Assembly (NCBI RefSeq): GCF_013373795.3
Contig: NZ_CP088022.1
Span: 6,882,001-6,946,000 of the forward strand
Reading direction: 5' to 3'
Origin: Bradyrhizobium quebecense
Lineage (GTDB): Bacteria; Pseudomonadota; Alphaproteobacteria; Rhizobiales; Xanthobacteraceae
Length of the DNA: 64,000 bases
Within the stretch, counting starts at the first letter, position 1. The number at the start of each line of letters is the position of its first letter. This document shows, in pieces, positions 17,502-25,622 of the stretch. Both the position numbers and the translations under genes were made by a program. Below the pieces are notes generated by a model. That model saw only the letters and a list, made by a program, of their open reading frames with translations, was not told where the DNA came from and made no database searches.

Positions 17502-18278
17502 ATGACCTCCCTCACCCTCCTCCCCTCCGACATCTCGACCAGCATCGCACTTGCGATCTGCGCGATTGCGTTCGTGTCGGGCACGGCGCGCGGCTTCTCG
17601 GGCTTCGGCTCAGCACTGATCTTCATGCCGCTCGCAAGCAGCGTGGCGGCGCCGAGGCTGGTGGCGGCGCTGCTGCTGATCATCGACTTCGTGGCGGCGG
17701 CGCCGCTGCTGCCGAACGCCTGGACCCATGCCGACCGCAAGGCGACCGCGGTCATGGTCGCCGGCGCGCTGGTCGGCGTTCCCGTCGGCACCTATTTACT
17801 GACGGTGCTCGAGCCGGTGACGACGCGCTGGATCATCTCCTGCTTCGTCGCGGCGCTGCTCGCGCTGCTGCTGTCGGGCTGGCGCTATCACGGCAAGGAT
17901 CACGCCGCGCTCTCGATCGGCGTCGGCGGCCTCTCCGGCTTCTGCAGCGGCCTTGCGCAGACCGGCGGCCCGCCGATCGTCGCCTACTGGCTGGGACGCC
18001 CGATCTCGTCGGTGATCTCGCGCGCCAACATCGTGCTGTTTTTCGGCGCCTCGGATTTCTTCTCGCTGGTCAGCTACTGGTTCACCGGATTGATCACGAT
18101 CGAATCGGTCAAGTTCTCGCTGATCGTCGGCCCGATCTACGGCATCGGCGTCTGGTTCGGCGCTTCGCTGTTCGGCAAGGCCAGCGAGCAGGTATTTCGC
18201 GCGATCTGCTACGAGCTGATCGCGGCGGCCGTCATCGTCGGCCTGCCGGCGCTTGATGGCATTTTGCGCGGCGGGTAG
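17502..18278 (+). CDS. TauE/SafE (TSUP) family membrane transporter
   Basis: A 258-residue polytopic protein with about eight hydrophobic segments. The family repeat is visible in SGTARGFSGFGSALIFMPL near the N-terminus and in GLSGFCSGLAQTGGPPIVAY at the half-way point. Members export or import small anions such as sulfite or sulfoacetate; the substrate cannot be told here. I chose the ATG at MTSLTLLPSD; an in-frame GTG four codons upstream has GAGGT only two bases before it and is less likely. It is followed after 29 bases by an exported metallo-hydrolase gene, which may be cotranscribed. Confidence 0.8.
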   Translation: MTSLTLLPSDISTSIALAICAIAFVSGTARGFSGFGSALIFMPLASSVAAPRLVAALLLIIDFVAAAPLLPNAWTHADRKATAVMVAGALVGVPVGTYLLTVLEPVTTRWIISCFVAALLALLLSGWRYHGKDHAALSIGVGGLSGFCSGLAQTGGPPIVAYWLGRPISSVISRANIVLFFGASDFFSLVSYWFTGLITIESVKFSLIVGPIYGIGVWFGASLFGKASEQVFRAICYELIAAAVIVGLPALDGILRGG

Positions 18279-18307
18279 GGTCCAGAAAATAATCAGGGAG
18301 AGAACCG

Positions 18308-19252
18308 ATGATCGACCGCCGCAATGCATTGAAACTGGCGCTCGGCAGCGCTGCTATGCTCGCGGCACCGGCGGTGCGCGCGCAGGGCACAAGAGCGCGC
18401 ACGCGAATCGTGTTCCTCGGCACCAAGGGCGGACCGCGGGTCGGCATCGGCGCTTCCAATCCGGCCAATCTCGTCGTCGTCAACGACACGCCGTTCGTGA
18501 TCGATTGCGGCATGGGAGTCAGCCGGCAGCTGGTCAACGCCGGCGTGCCGATCCCCTCCGTGAAGTACATCTTCATCAGCCACCACCATTCCGATCACAA
18601 TCTGGAATACGGCAATTTGTTCTACAACGCCTGGGCGGCCGGCCTCTCGACGCCGATCCATTCGTTCGGTCCCAAGGGCATCGAGGCGATGACCAAGGAA
18701 TATTGGGAGCTGAACAAGATCGACGTCGAGACGCGGATCGCGGACGAAGGCCGGCCCGATCCACGCAAGCTGCTGATCGCCAAAGACATCACCAACGACG
18801 GCGTGGTGCTGAAGACGCCTGACGTCACCGTCACGGCGTTCCGCACGCCGCATCCGCCCATCGTCGACAACTTCGCCTACAAGTTCGAGACGCCGGACGG
18901 CACGATCGTGTTCTCCAGCGACACCGCCTACAATCCGAAGCTTGCCGAGTTCGCTGAGGGTGCCGACGTGCTGGTGCATGAATGCCTCTACATTCCCGCG
19001 GTCGATCGGCTGGTGGCAAAGACCAAGAACGGCGCGACGCTGAAGAAGCATCTGCTCGACAGCCACACCTCGACCGAAGACGTCGGCCGCATCGCAGCCG
19101 CCGCCGGCGTAAAGACACTGGTGCTGAGCCACTTCGTCCCCGGCGACGACCCTGATGTCACCGACGACGACTGGACCAGGGACGTGAAGACGAATTTCAA
19201 GGGCCGGATCGTGGTGGCCAAGGATCTGATGGAGCTGAAGCTGCCGGTGTGA
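18308..19252 (+). CDS. exported MBL-fold metallo-hydrolase
   Basis: A 314-residue protein with a probable Tat or Sec signal peptide (DRRNALKLALGSAAMLA, cleavage near VRAQ). The metal-binding motif HHHSDHN, a later FSSDTAYN, VHECLY and LSHFVP give the ligand set of RNase Z-like metallo-beta-lactamase-fold enzymes, but export to the periplasm rules out tRNA processing. AGGGAGAG precedes the ATG by six bases. Substrate unknown; lactonase, arylsulfatase-like or phosphodiesterase activity is possible. It follows a TSUP transporter in the same direction. Confidence 0.8.
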   Translation: MIDRRNALKLALGSAAMLAAPAVRAQGTRARTRIVFLGTKGGPRVGIGASNPANLVVVNDTPFVIDCGMGVSRQLVNAGVPIPSVKYIFISHHHSDHNLEYGNLFYNAWAAGLSTPIHSFGPKGIEAMTKEYWELNKIDVETRIADEGRPDPRKLLIAKDITNDGVVLKTPDVTVTAFRTPHPPIVDNFAYKFETPDGTIVFSSDTAYNPKLAEFAEGADVLVHECLYIPAVDRLVAKTKNGATLKKHLLDSHTSTEDVGRIAAAAGVKTLVLSHFVPGDDPDVTDDDWTRDVKTNFKGRIVVAKDLMELKLPV

Positions 19253-19273
19253 GCCGGCGAAACTCTCTGCGCT

Positions 19274-19365
19274 CGTCATTCCAGGGCTCGCGAAGCGAGG
19301 AATCCATCCATCGGGGCGCACATTCGATATGGATTCCGGGCTCGTGCTTCGCACACCCGGAATGA
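19274..19365. repeat. intergenic palindromic repeat
   Basis: Two inverted arms, TCATTCCAGGGCTCGCGAAG with AGGAATCCAT, and ATGGATTCCGGGCTCGTGCT with CACCCGGAATGA. Related in layout to the unit at 9518-9601 though diverged. Confidence 0.7.
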
Positions 19366-19368
19366 AGG

Positions 19369-19385
19369 GAGAGAGAGAGAGAGAG
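19369..19385. repeat. short GA dinucleotide tract
   Basis: Eight to nine GA units directly after the palindromic repeat. Such tracts are prone to slippage; here it is not in a gene. Confidence 0.8.
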
Positions 19386-19515
19386 TCACCGCCCCCCAAT
19401 TACTGAGTTGCCCGACGGCGCAAGCCCCCGCAGCAAGAATATTTCGGTTTACCGGAGGCCAAATCATGTCGCGAGAATGCGGATGTATGACTCTCGGGTC
19501 GTGAAACAAATTCCG

Positions 19516-19684
19516 CGTCGTCCCGGGCAAGCCAACGGGTCGGCGCGAAGCGCCGCCCGATGACAGGCTCCGCGCGACCCGGGACCCATAAACACCAATG
19601 GTCATTGCGACGCCACGCTGGGGCTCCAGCTCACTTCGATAACATGGTTCGGTGGTTAGGGGTCCCGGCTTTCGCCGGGACGAC
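19516..19684. repeat. compound REP elements
   Basis: The first unit runs from CGTCGTCCCGGG to CGACCCGGGACCCATA around a loop containing GGCGCGAAGCGCCG. The second, GGGGTCCCGGCTTTCGCCGG followed by GACGAC, is the same motif as the halves that flank the IS1111 element. Confidence 0.8.
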
Positions 19685-19749
19685 ACCTGTTGCTCGGCGG
19701 CCTCGTTCTGCCAGCCTGTCAGATCGCGATGCCTGATCTCACACAGCCA

Positions 19750-21159
19750 TCAATTCATCGGCCCGGCGGAGCGAGGCGCGCGGCGCTTGTGTTTTGCGGC
19801 TGGCGCTGCGGGCTCCGGCGTCGCATCCTTCACCCCGCCGATCCTGCGCAGCGCGGCATCGGCTGCGCGCTCGCCGCTTTCCCAGGCGCCGTCGACCGTG
19901 CCCCACAGCGTCTCGTGCGTGGCCTCGCCCGCGAGATACATCGCGCCGATCGGCTCGGACAGGATCCTGCGGGAGAATTGCGCGCCGGGGGCTGCCGACG
20001 ACATCGCGCCGAGGATGAAGGGCTGTGCATTCCAGCGCGTCGCGCTGGTCTTCTTCACGGCAGCGCCGACCTCGCTGCCGTAGAGCTTGGTCAGCCATTC
20101 CACCGCGAAAGCAGTCATCGCCTTCTCGCCCTGCGCGGACAGGTCGCGGCCGAACGAGCCTGCGACGTCGATCGTGCACAGCGAGGAGCCCGCGATATTG
20201 CCGTAGAGCAGCGCCGTCCTGGTCGAATTGCTTTGCTCGATGATGACGTCGTCGCGCGACAGCCCGAGCAGATTGCCGGGGATCTGCAACGCGATGCGAT
20301 CGTAGCTGCCGAGGCCGAGCTTGGCGGCGGCATCGAGCGCGCGCTTCGGGATATCGGGCGCGAACTTGATATTGCCGCTCGCGAGCACGTTGCTCGACAC
20401 CGTAACGATGGCCGCGCGCGCGGTGATTTTGCCGACAGGCGTCTCGACCATCACGTCGCGATTGCTCCACAGGATGCGCTGCGCAGGTGTCGAGAGCGCC
20501 AGCGGAAGCTGCTCGCCGAGCTTCGCGATCAGCGCGCCGAGCCCCTGCCGGCAGGCGATCGCGGTGTTGCGATCCTGCGCGCGCACCTTGTCGACGGCCG
20601 AAAGGTCCTTCAGATCCTTGCCGCTGAAATTGGCGCCGAGCAGGAATTCCGCAGTGCCAGCCCAATCGCCGAGATCCTTCGGCATTGCCGCGGCGCAGGC
20701 GATATCGGCCTTGCGCGAGGCGTCGTCGATGGCGCGATTGGCGCGCACCAGCGCCGCCAGAAACTCCTCGGTCTCGCCGGGGCGGGCGTAGCGCCGGCCG
20801 ATGCGAATCTTCTGGCCTGCGGGCGCGGTGACGATGTCGAAGCCCGCGGAGCGCGCCAGCCGGATCATCGGATTGGTTTCGGGATTGTGCATCCAGCGCG
20901 CACCGCGGTCGAACGGCACGTCGAAGGTCGATGCATCGGTCTGGCAGCGCCCGCCGACCTGGCCGGACGCCTCCACCACAATCACCTTGCGGTTCGCGGC
21001 AACAATCCGTCGCGCCGCGGCAATGCCCGCGGCCCCCGCGCCGATCACCACGATGTCGGCCTCGCGCGGCAGCGGCGCAGCGACAACCCGGCCGCCCAGC
21101 ACGGGCGCCAGCGCCAGAGCTGCGGACGCCGACAGGAAATCGCGGCGGGTCACTGTCAT
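19750..21159 (-). CDS. exported flavin-dependent amine oxidase family protein
   Basis: A 469-residue protein. A Tat signal peptide (TRRDFLSASAALALAP) precedes an FAD-binding dinucleotide fold with IVVIGAGAAGIAAARR and the second motif GGRCQTD, and the C-terminal FAD block MYLAGEATHETLWGTVDGA is typical of monoamine oxidase/phytoene-desaturase-like flavoproteins. Tat export fits a pre-folded flavoprotein in the periplasm. It would oxidise an amine or a related substrate to an imine with hydrogen peroxide; the substrate is unknown. The tail is short, basic and Pro/Ala-rich (AAPAAKHKRRAPRSAG). Single gene, convergent with the metallo-hydrolase across repeats. Confidence 0.85.
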   Translation of the reverse strand: MTVTRRDFLSASAALALAPVLGGRVVAAPLPREADIVVIGAGAAGIAAARRIVAANRKVIVVEASGQVGGRCQTDASTFDVPFDRGARWMHNPETNPMIRLARSAGFDIVTAPAGQKIRIGRRYARPGETEEFLAALVRANRAIDDASRKADIACAAAMPKDLGDWAGTAEFLLGANFSGKDLKDLSAVDKVRAQDRNTAIACRQGLGALIAKLGEQLPLALSTPAQRILWSNRDVMVETPVGKITARAAIVTVSSNVLASGNIKFAPDIPKRALDAAAKLGLGSYDRIALQIPGNLLGLSRDDVIIEQSNSTRTALLYGNIAGSSLCTIDVAGSFGRDLSAQGEKAMTAFAVEWLTKLYGSEVGAAVKKTSATRWNAQPFILGAMSSAAPGAQFSRRILSEPIGAMYLAGEATHETLWGTVDGAWESGERAADAALRRIGGVKDATPEPAAPAAKHKRRAPRSAGPMN

Positions 21160-21357
21160 GACATAGCTTCTGGCATGGTTTCCGGGGACTTGCGGAGAAT
21201 GGGAACGCTTCGCGAACTGTGCCGCATCTCACCGACCGCAGCAACCATCATGGTAAATCAATCATGATTGATCCGCCGATGGCATGAACTAAATTGCAAC
21301 GGCTTGCGACCATGATTAAGTGAACGGAAGCGGTCGTAGAACCGCTGGGGGGAATCC

Positions 21358-22239
21358 ATGGGCGTAATGCTCGATACCGTCGGTAAATGGATCGCGGGGT
21401 ACCTGCAGAAGGAGGTCCCCGGTTACGAGCCGTTCACGCCGAGTGACCCGGACCATCTGCGGAGCATCATGCAGCCCGGCGATGTGCTGCTGGTCGAGGG
21501 CAACAACCGGATCTCCGGTATCATCAAATACCTCACGCAATCGACCTGGTCGCATGCCGCGCTTTTCGTTGGACCGATCGACGGCGCGTTCGAGCCTGAC
21601 GGCGAACAGCATGTGCTGATCGAGGCCAATATCGGCGACGGCGTGACCTCCGCGCCGCTTTCGAAATACCTGTCCTATCACACCCGCCTCTGCCGGCCGG
21701 TCGGGCTGTCCTTCGAGGACCGCACCACGGTGTGCCGCTACGCCATCAACCGCATCGGCTTCGGCTACGACACCAAGAACATCGTCGATCTCGCGCGCTA
21801 TCTGTTTCCGCTGCCGATCCCGCAGCGCTGGCGGCGCCGGATGATCGCATTTGGCTCCGGCGATCCGACCAAGATCATCTGTTCGGCGCTGATCGCGCAG
21901 GCATTCGACGCCGTGCGCTATCCGATCCTGCCCAAGATCACGCGTGCTGCCAGCCGCAAGGCGCGCCGCGAGATCCTGCACATCCGCGATTCCTCGCTCT
22001 ACATGCCGCGCGATTTCGACATCTCGCCCTATTTCGAGATCGTCAAACCCACCATCGTGCACGGTTTCGACTACACGGCCCTGCACTGGGCCGACAAGCA
22101 GAAGCCGCTCCAGGAGGTAGCGGGCGAATTCAGTGTGTTTCCAGAGTACAAGTCGCCGCCGCTTGCTCCTGAAGCGATTGACGAAGAGGCGGCGCTTCCG
22201 GCTGCGGAAGTGACCGCGCCGGAAACCGCACCGGTGTGA
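21358..22239 (+). CDS. permuted NlpC/P60 (YiiX-like) family protein
   Basis: A 293-residue protein with a circularly permuted papain-type fold as in YiiX/YebB. The block GDVLLVEGNNRISGIIKYLT, then STWSHAALFVG, carries the catalytic histidine, and IICSALIAQAFDAV carries the nucleophile cysteine. There is no signal peptide. GGGGGG lies eight bases before the ATG. The C-terminus (about 45 residues) is acidic and Ala/Pro-rich and probably disordered. Such proteins are thought to be amidases or acyltransferases acting on lipids or peptides; the substrate is unknown. Stand-alone gene. Confidence 0.75.
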   Translation: MGVMLDTVGKWIAGYLQKEVPGYEPFTPSDPDHLRSIMQPGDVLLVEGNNRISGIIKYLTQSTWSHAALFVGPIDGAFEPDGEQHVLIEANIGDGVTSAPLSKYLSYHTRLCRPVGLSFEDRTTVCRYAINRIGFGYDTKNIVDLARYLFPLPIPQRWRRRMIAFGSGDPTKIICSALIAQAFDAVRYPILPKITRAASRKARREILHIRDSSLYMPRDFDISPYFEIVKPTIVHGFDYTALHWADKQKPLQEVAGEFSVFPEYKSPPLAPEAIDEEAALPAAEVTAPETAPV

Positions 22240-22418
22240 CGGCCGCAGGCGTCAGGCTCGACATGTCGAGCGCTGGCAGCGTCGAGCCCGATCTGGAATT
22301 CGTCTCGTCATCCGGCTTCGTCGTTGAGTTCTCGCTCTCGCATCACTAGGGTGGGCGCGCTTCAAGCCTGCTTTCATTCGGTAGTTTTACGGTGCTTTCG
22401 TTCATCAGTTTCTCGGCG

Positions 22419-24017
22419 ATGGCTGCCGCGTCGGAGCAGGACCCGGCGCGCTGGCGCCGTCCATTGATCAAATGGCTGGAGGGAATCGAGACCGGGTGGT
22501 CGATCCCGATTCTGCTCGTCCTCTTTGTCGCGATCTGGACTGCGTATCTGGTCATCGCCTATCTCGGCGCCGGCCTGCACCCCGATGTGCTCGAGACCTG
22601 GACGCTCGGCAGGCACCTCGCATGGGGATATCCCAAGCATCCGCCGTTGATGGGCTGGATCACGCGGGGATGGACGGCGATCTTCCCCCTGACCGACTGG
22701 TCGCTGCAACTGATGGCGATGGTCAACGCAGCGGTGGCGCTGTGGGCGGTTGACCTGATTGCCCGCCGCTTTGTCCGCGGCGAGAAGCGGGCGATCGTGC
22801 TGCTGCTGTTGATGCTGCTGCCGGTCTATCAATTCCACGCCCAGCGCTTCAATGCGAACACGGTGCTGCTGGCAGCCTGGCCGCTGGCAACTTACTGCTT
22901 CCTGCGTGCGTTCGAGGCGCTCAGGCAGCTCGGCTGGGCGATCGCGGCGGGTGCGGCGTGCGCACTGGCGATGCTCGGCAAATATTATTCGATCTTCCTG
23001 GTCGCGAGCTTCGTCTTCGCAGCCGTGCTGCATCCGGATCGCCGCCGCTATCTGCTGTCGGCCTCGCCCTGGATCTCGGCGTTGGCCGGCATGCTCGTGC
23101 TTGGCCCGCATCTGCACTGGCTCGCCACCACAGGGGCAACGCCGTTCGATTATGCGCTCGCGCATGCCGGCGCCGATCATGTCGCCGCGCTATGGGAAGT
23201 CACCTACTTCATCACGGGCCTGATCGCGGCGCTCGCGATCCCGGCGGTGACCTGGGTGTTCATTGCCGGCTCGCGGCTGGCGCGGCTGCCGGCCGATTTC
23301 CGCGCGATGAACCCCGGACTCCGTCTGCTGCTGCTGGTCGCAATCGGGACCATCCTGTTTCCGGTGATCGTCTCGCTCGCGATCGGCACCGACCTGCCGT
23401 CGCTCTGGGCGGTGCAGGGTCTCTTCCTGTTCGTGGTTCTGATCGTGTGCGCAACAAGCTACCCGATCGAGCGCTTCTACGCGGTCAACCTGGCCGTCAT
23501 GGTGGCCGGGATCGCCATTCTCGCCGTCACCGTCGGCGCTCCGATCCATGCCCTCTATCGCAATGCTTACGGCTATGAAGAAGGCCGCGACTTCTATCAC
23601 GCCGCCGCGGCGGAGCTCACCGCGCGATGGCGCGATGCGGCCGGGACACCGCTCGCCGCCGTCAGCGGCGACGACGCGCTCGCTTTCGCTGCCGCCTTCT
23701 ACAGTCCGGACCATCCGCACTATGCCCGACCGTTCGCCTATCAGTACACTTGGGGCTTGCCGCGCAAGACCACGCTCGATCGCGGCTGGGCCGCATTGTG
23801 CTTCGCCGACCAGACGGATTGCCTGAGCTGGATGGAGCGGACGACGTTGCGCGCGACCGACGTCTTTCGCTCCGAGTTTGATGCCCAGGCGACGCTGCTG
23901 GGCAGGCGCGGCCGGACACGGCGGGTCGTGATGCTGATCGTACCGCCTTATCGCGAGACACCCCCTGCGCAGCCCGATGTCGAGGATTTCAGCTCGAGCC
24001 GCCGCGCGCGCGACTGA
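22419..24017 (+). CDS. GT39/ArnT-like membrane glycosyltransferase
   Basis: A 532-residue multi-spanning protein with about ten hydrophobic helices. The N-terminal periplasmic loop holds DVLETWTLGRHLAWGYPKHP, in which the acidic and YPKHPP residues are the usual site of dolichyl/undecaprenyl-phosphate-sugar mannosyltransferase-like enzymes. Members transfer a sugar from a polyprenyl phosphate carrier to a lipid or protein. I used the ATG at MAAASEQDP; a GTG nine codons earlier also starts the frame. The soluble C-terminal portion (after about 390) is of moderate length. Target molecule unknown. Not in an obvious operon. Confidence 0.75.
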   Translation: MAAASEQDPARWRRPLIKWLEGIETGWSIPILLVLFVAIWTAYLVIAYLGAGLHPDVLETWTLGRHLAWGYPKHPPLMGWITRGWTAIFPLTDWSLQLMAMVNAAVALWAVDLIARRFVRGEKRAIVLLLLMLLPVYQFHAQRFNANTVLLAAWPLATYCFLRAFEALRQLGWAIAAGAACALAMLGKYYSIFLVASFVFAAVLHPDRRRYLLSASPWISALAGMLVLGPHLHWLATTGATPFDYALAHAGADHVAALWEVTYFITGLIAALAIPAVTWVFIAGSRLARLPADFRAMNPGLRLLLLVAIGTILFPVIVSLAIGTDLPSLWAVQGLFLFVVLIVCATSYPIERFYAVNLAVMVAGIAILAVTVGAPIHALYRNAYGYEEGRDFYHAAAAELTARWRDAAGTPLAAVSGDDALAFAAAFYSPDHPHYARPFAYQYTWGLPRKTTLDRGWAALCFADQTDCLSWMERTTLRATDVFRSEFDAQATLLGRRGRTRRVVMLIVPPYRETPPAQPDVEDFSSSRRARD

Positions 24018-24173
24018 TCAGAACGTCGCCGCCAGCGTCAGACGCACGGCAAGCGGCTCGGCGGGAAGCTCATGACGATCGGCGACGCCGTCGATCGGTT
24101 CGCCCGGCAGCCGCGACAGATAGTCATATTCGATCTGGTTGGTTTGCGCGTTGAAGAGATTGAGGAACGCATC
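24018..24173 (-). pseudogene. TonB-dependent receptor, C-terminal remnant
   Basis: On the minus strand about 52 codons end in LTLAATF and a stop. The sequence (LNLFNAQTNQIEYDYLSRL, then PGEP...GVADRH) is the closing beta-strands of a TonB-dependent outer-membrane receptor, with the terminal Phe expected for BAM recognition. No further receptor sequence is found upstream; the homology ends where nikR-like coding sequence begins on the other strand. It is therefore a broken 3' end left by a deletion or rearrangement. Nickel receptors are often linked with nikR, so it was perhaps the NikR-controlled Ni receptor. Confidence 0.65.
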
Positions 24174-24605
24174 ACCATCACCATCGAGGACGATCTGCTC
24201 GCGGAGATCGACGCCGCTGCCGAGGCGCGCGGCTATCAGAACCGCTCCGAGATCATCCGCGGCCTCGCGCGCGCCGGTCTGCAGCAAAGCGCGGAAGACG
24301 CGCCGTCAGGGCAATGCGTCGCGGCGCTGGTCTATGTCTACGATCACGCCGCGCGCGACCTGTCGAAGCGGCTGGTGCCGAATTTCCACGGCCGTCACGA
24401 CCTGTCGCTGGCGACGCTGCACGTCCATCTCGACGACGACAGCTGCATGGAGGTGACCGCGCTGAAGGGCGCCAGCTGCGAGGTCCGCCATTTCGCCGAC
24501 CACATCATCGCCGAGCGCGGGGTGCGTTACGGCCGCGTCGTGATGATCCCGACGGCCGCGAACAAGAAGCCGCGCAAGCGGGGGCACGGGGACAGGCATG
24601 ATTGA
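24072..24605 (+). CDS. nikR: nickel-responsive regulator NikR, 5' end rearranged
   Basis: NikR is a ribbon-helix-helix repressor of nickel uptake. The DNA-binding part is RITITIEDDLLAEIDAAAEA with NRSEIIRGLAR, and the ACT-like metal domain has the high-affinity Ni ligands: His of GRHDLS, the two His of TLHVHLDDDSC and its Cys; ERGVRYGRV follows. The normal start (just before RITITI) is missing. Homology begins at about 24168, exactly where the antisense receptor remnant ends. The given start is the first in-frame ATG, which adds 32 residues read from antisense receptor sequence; TTG at 24144 is another option. It may be functional with an added tail, or may no longer be expressed properly. 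Confidence 0.75.
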   Translation: MTIGDAVDRFARQPRQIVIFDLVGLRVEEIEERITITIEDDLLAEIDAAAEARGYQNRSEIIRGLARAGLQQSAEDAPSGQCVAALVYVYDHAARDLSKRLVPNFHGRHDLSLATLHVHLDDDSCMEVTALKGASCEVRHFADHIIAERGVRYGRVVMIPTAANKKPRKRGHGDRHD

Positions 24606-24615
24606 GCTTGCGCTG

Positions 24616-24658
24616 CTGCGTAGCCCGGATGGAGCGCAGCGCAATCCGGGCTACGCAG
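24616..24658. repeat. palindromic repeat / possible terminator after nikR
   Basis: CTGCGTAGCCCGGAT and ATCCGGGCTACGCAG are perfect 15-base inverted arms around GGAGCGCAGCGCA. It lies between the ends of nikR and a convergent gene, so it probably terminates both; it is a common intergenic repeat type in this group. Confidence 0.85.
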
Positions 24659-24667
24659 ATAAATTCG

Positions 24668-25615
24668 CTACGCCGCCTTCGCCTTGGCGCCGCGCGGCAG
24701 GCCGGCCCGGGCGAGGCCGCCATAGAGCTGCTCGTTCGGCATCTCGGATTTCAGGATCGCGCGCACCTCGATGAGGCGGTCGAGATCGATGCCGGTCGGA
24801 AATCCCTTGCTCTCGCAGAGGAAGACGAGATCCTCGAACACGACATTGCCGGTGGCACCCGGCGCGAACGGGCAGCCGCCGAGGCCACCGAGCGAGCCGT
24901 CGAGCACGCGGGCGCCCTCGTCGAGCGCCGCGGAGGCATTGGCGATGCCCATGCCGCGGGTGTCGTGCAGATGGACGCAGACCGGCTTGGAACCGGCGAT
25001 CTTCACCGCGCCGCGCGTCAGTTCGCCGACCTGCTTCGGCCCGGCATAGCCGACGGTATCGGCGATCGCGACCATGTCGACGCCAACCTCATAGAGCTTC
25101 TCGGTGAGGCGCAGCACCTCCTTCGGATCGACCGCACCCACGATCGAGCAACCGAGCCCCATCGAGATCGCCGCATTGACGAGCGGCTTGTGCGCGCTGG
25201 CGTCGCGCAATTCACAGAGGCGCTTGATCTTCTCGATCGCCGACTCGCGCGAGCGGTTGGCATTGGCCTGGCTGTGCTCCTCGGTCGCCGACACCACCGA
25301 GGCGATCTCGGCGACACCCGAGGCCAGCGCTTCGTTGACGCCGCGCTCGTTCAGCGCCAGCGCGACACCGTGCGCGCCGGGCAGCGCGGCAATGGTTGCG
25401 ATGACATCGCGCACATCGACGAATTGCGGGAAAGTCTTGGCCGGCAGGAACGAGCCGACCTCGAAATGCCTGACGCCGGCGGCATATTCGTCGCGCACCC
25501 AGCGCTGCTTCGCGGCGGTCGACGGGAATGTCTTCACGAGCTGCAGGCCGTCGCGCAGGCCGACCTCGCGCAGGCTCACCTTGTCGTTGGGATAGATATC
25601 GTGGATGCGGGTCAT
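24668..25615 (-). CDS. hydroxymethylglutaryl-CoA lyase family protein
   Basis: A 315-residue TIM-barrel lyase of the HMGL-like family. The opening SLREVGLRDGLQ carries the catalytic Arg and metal-binding Asp, CVHLHDTRGMG gives the two His ligands, and the loop GGLGGCPFAPGATGN holds the active-site Cys. This is the bacterial HMG-CoA lyase signature, splitting HMG-CoA to acetyl-CoA and acetoacetate; some close relatives act on other 3-hydroxy-3-methyl-acyl-CoA esters such as citramalyl-CoA. It lies seven bases after a CoA transferase gene and is surely in its operon, so the natural substrate is probably generated by that enzyme. Confidence 0.9.
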   Translation of the reverse strand: MTRIHDIYPNDKVSLREVGLRDGLQLVKTFPSTAAKQRWVRDEYAAGVRHFEVGSFLPAKTFPQFVDVRDVIATIAALPGAHGVALALNERGVNEALASGVAEIASVVSATEEHSQANANRSRESAIEKIKRLCELRDASAHKPLVNAAISMGLGCSIVGAVDPKEVLRLTEKLYEVGVDMVAIADTVGYAGPKQVGELTRGAVKIAGSKPVCVHLHDTRGMGIANASAALDEGARVLDGSLGGLGGCPFAPGATGNVVFEDLVFLCESKGFPTGIDLDRLIEVRAILKSEMPNEQLYGGLARAGLPRGAKAKAA

Positions 25616-25622
25616 ATCAGCC

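Larger units (their letters stand above)
19253..19749. other. 497-base convergent intergenic region made mostly of repeats
   Basis: No gene is seen. It contains a palindromic unit at 19274-19365 (CGTCATTCCAGGGCTCGCGA ... CCCGGAATGA), a (GA)n run at 19369-19385 and a compound REP at 19516-19684. The sequence between the repeats shows no feature. It separates two convergent genes. Confidence 0.75.

Noticed and set aside
19690..21267. 525-codon frame opposite the flavin amine oxidase
   Set aside because: Mirror of a gene with a clear Tat signal and FAD motifs; no own signature.
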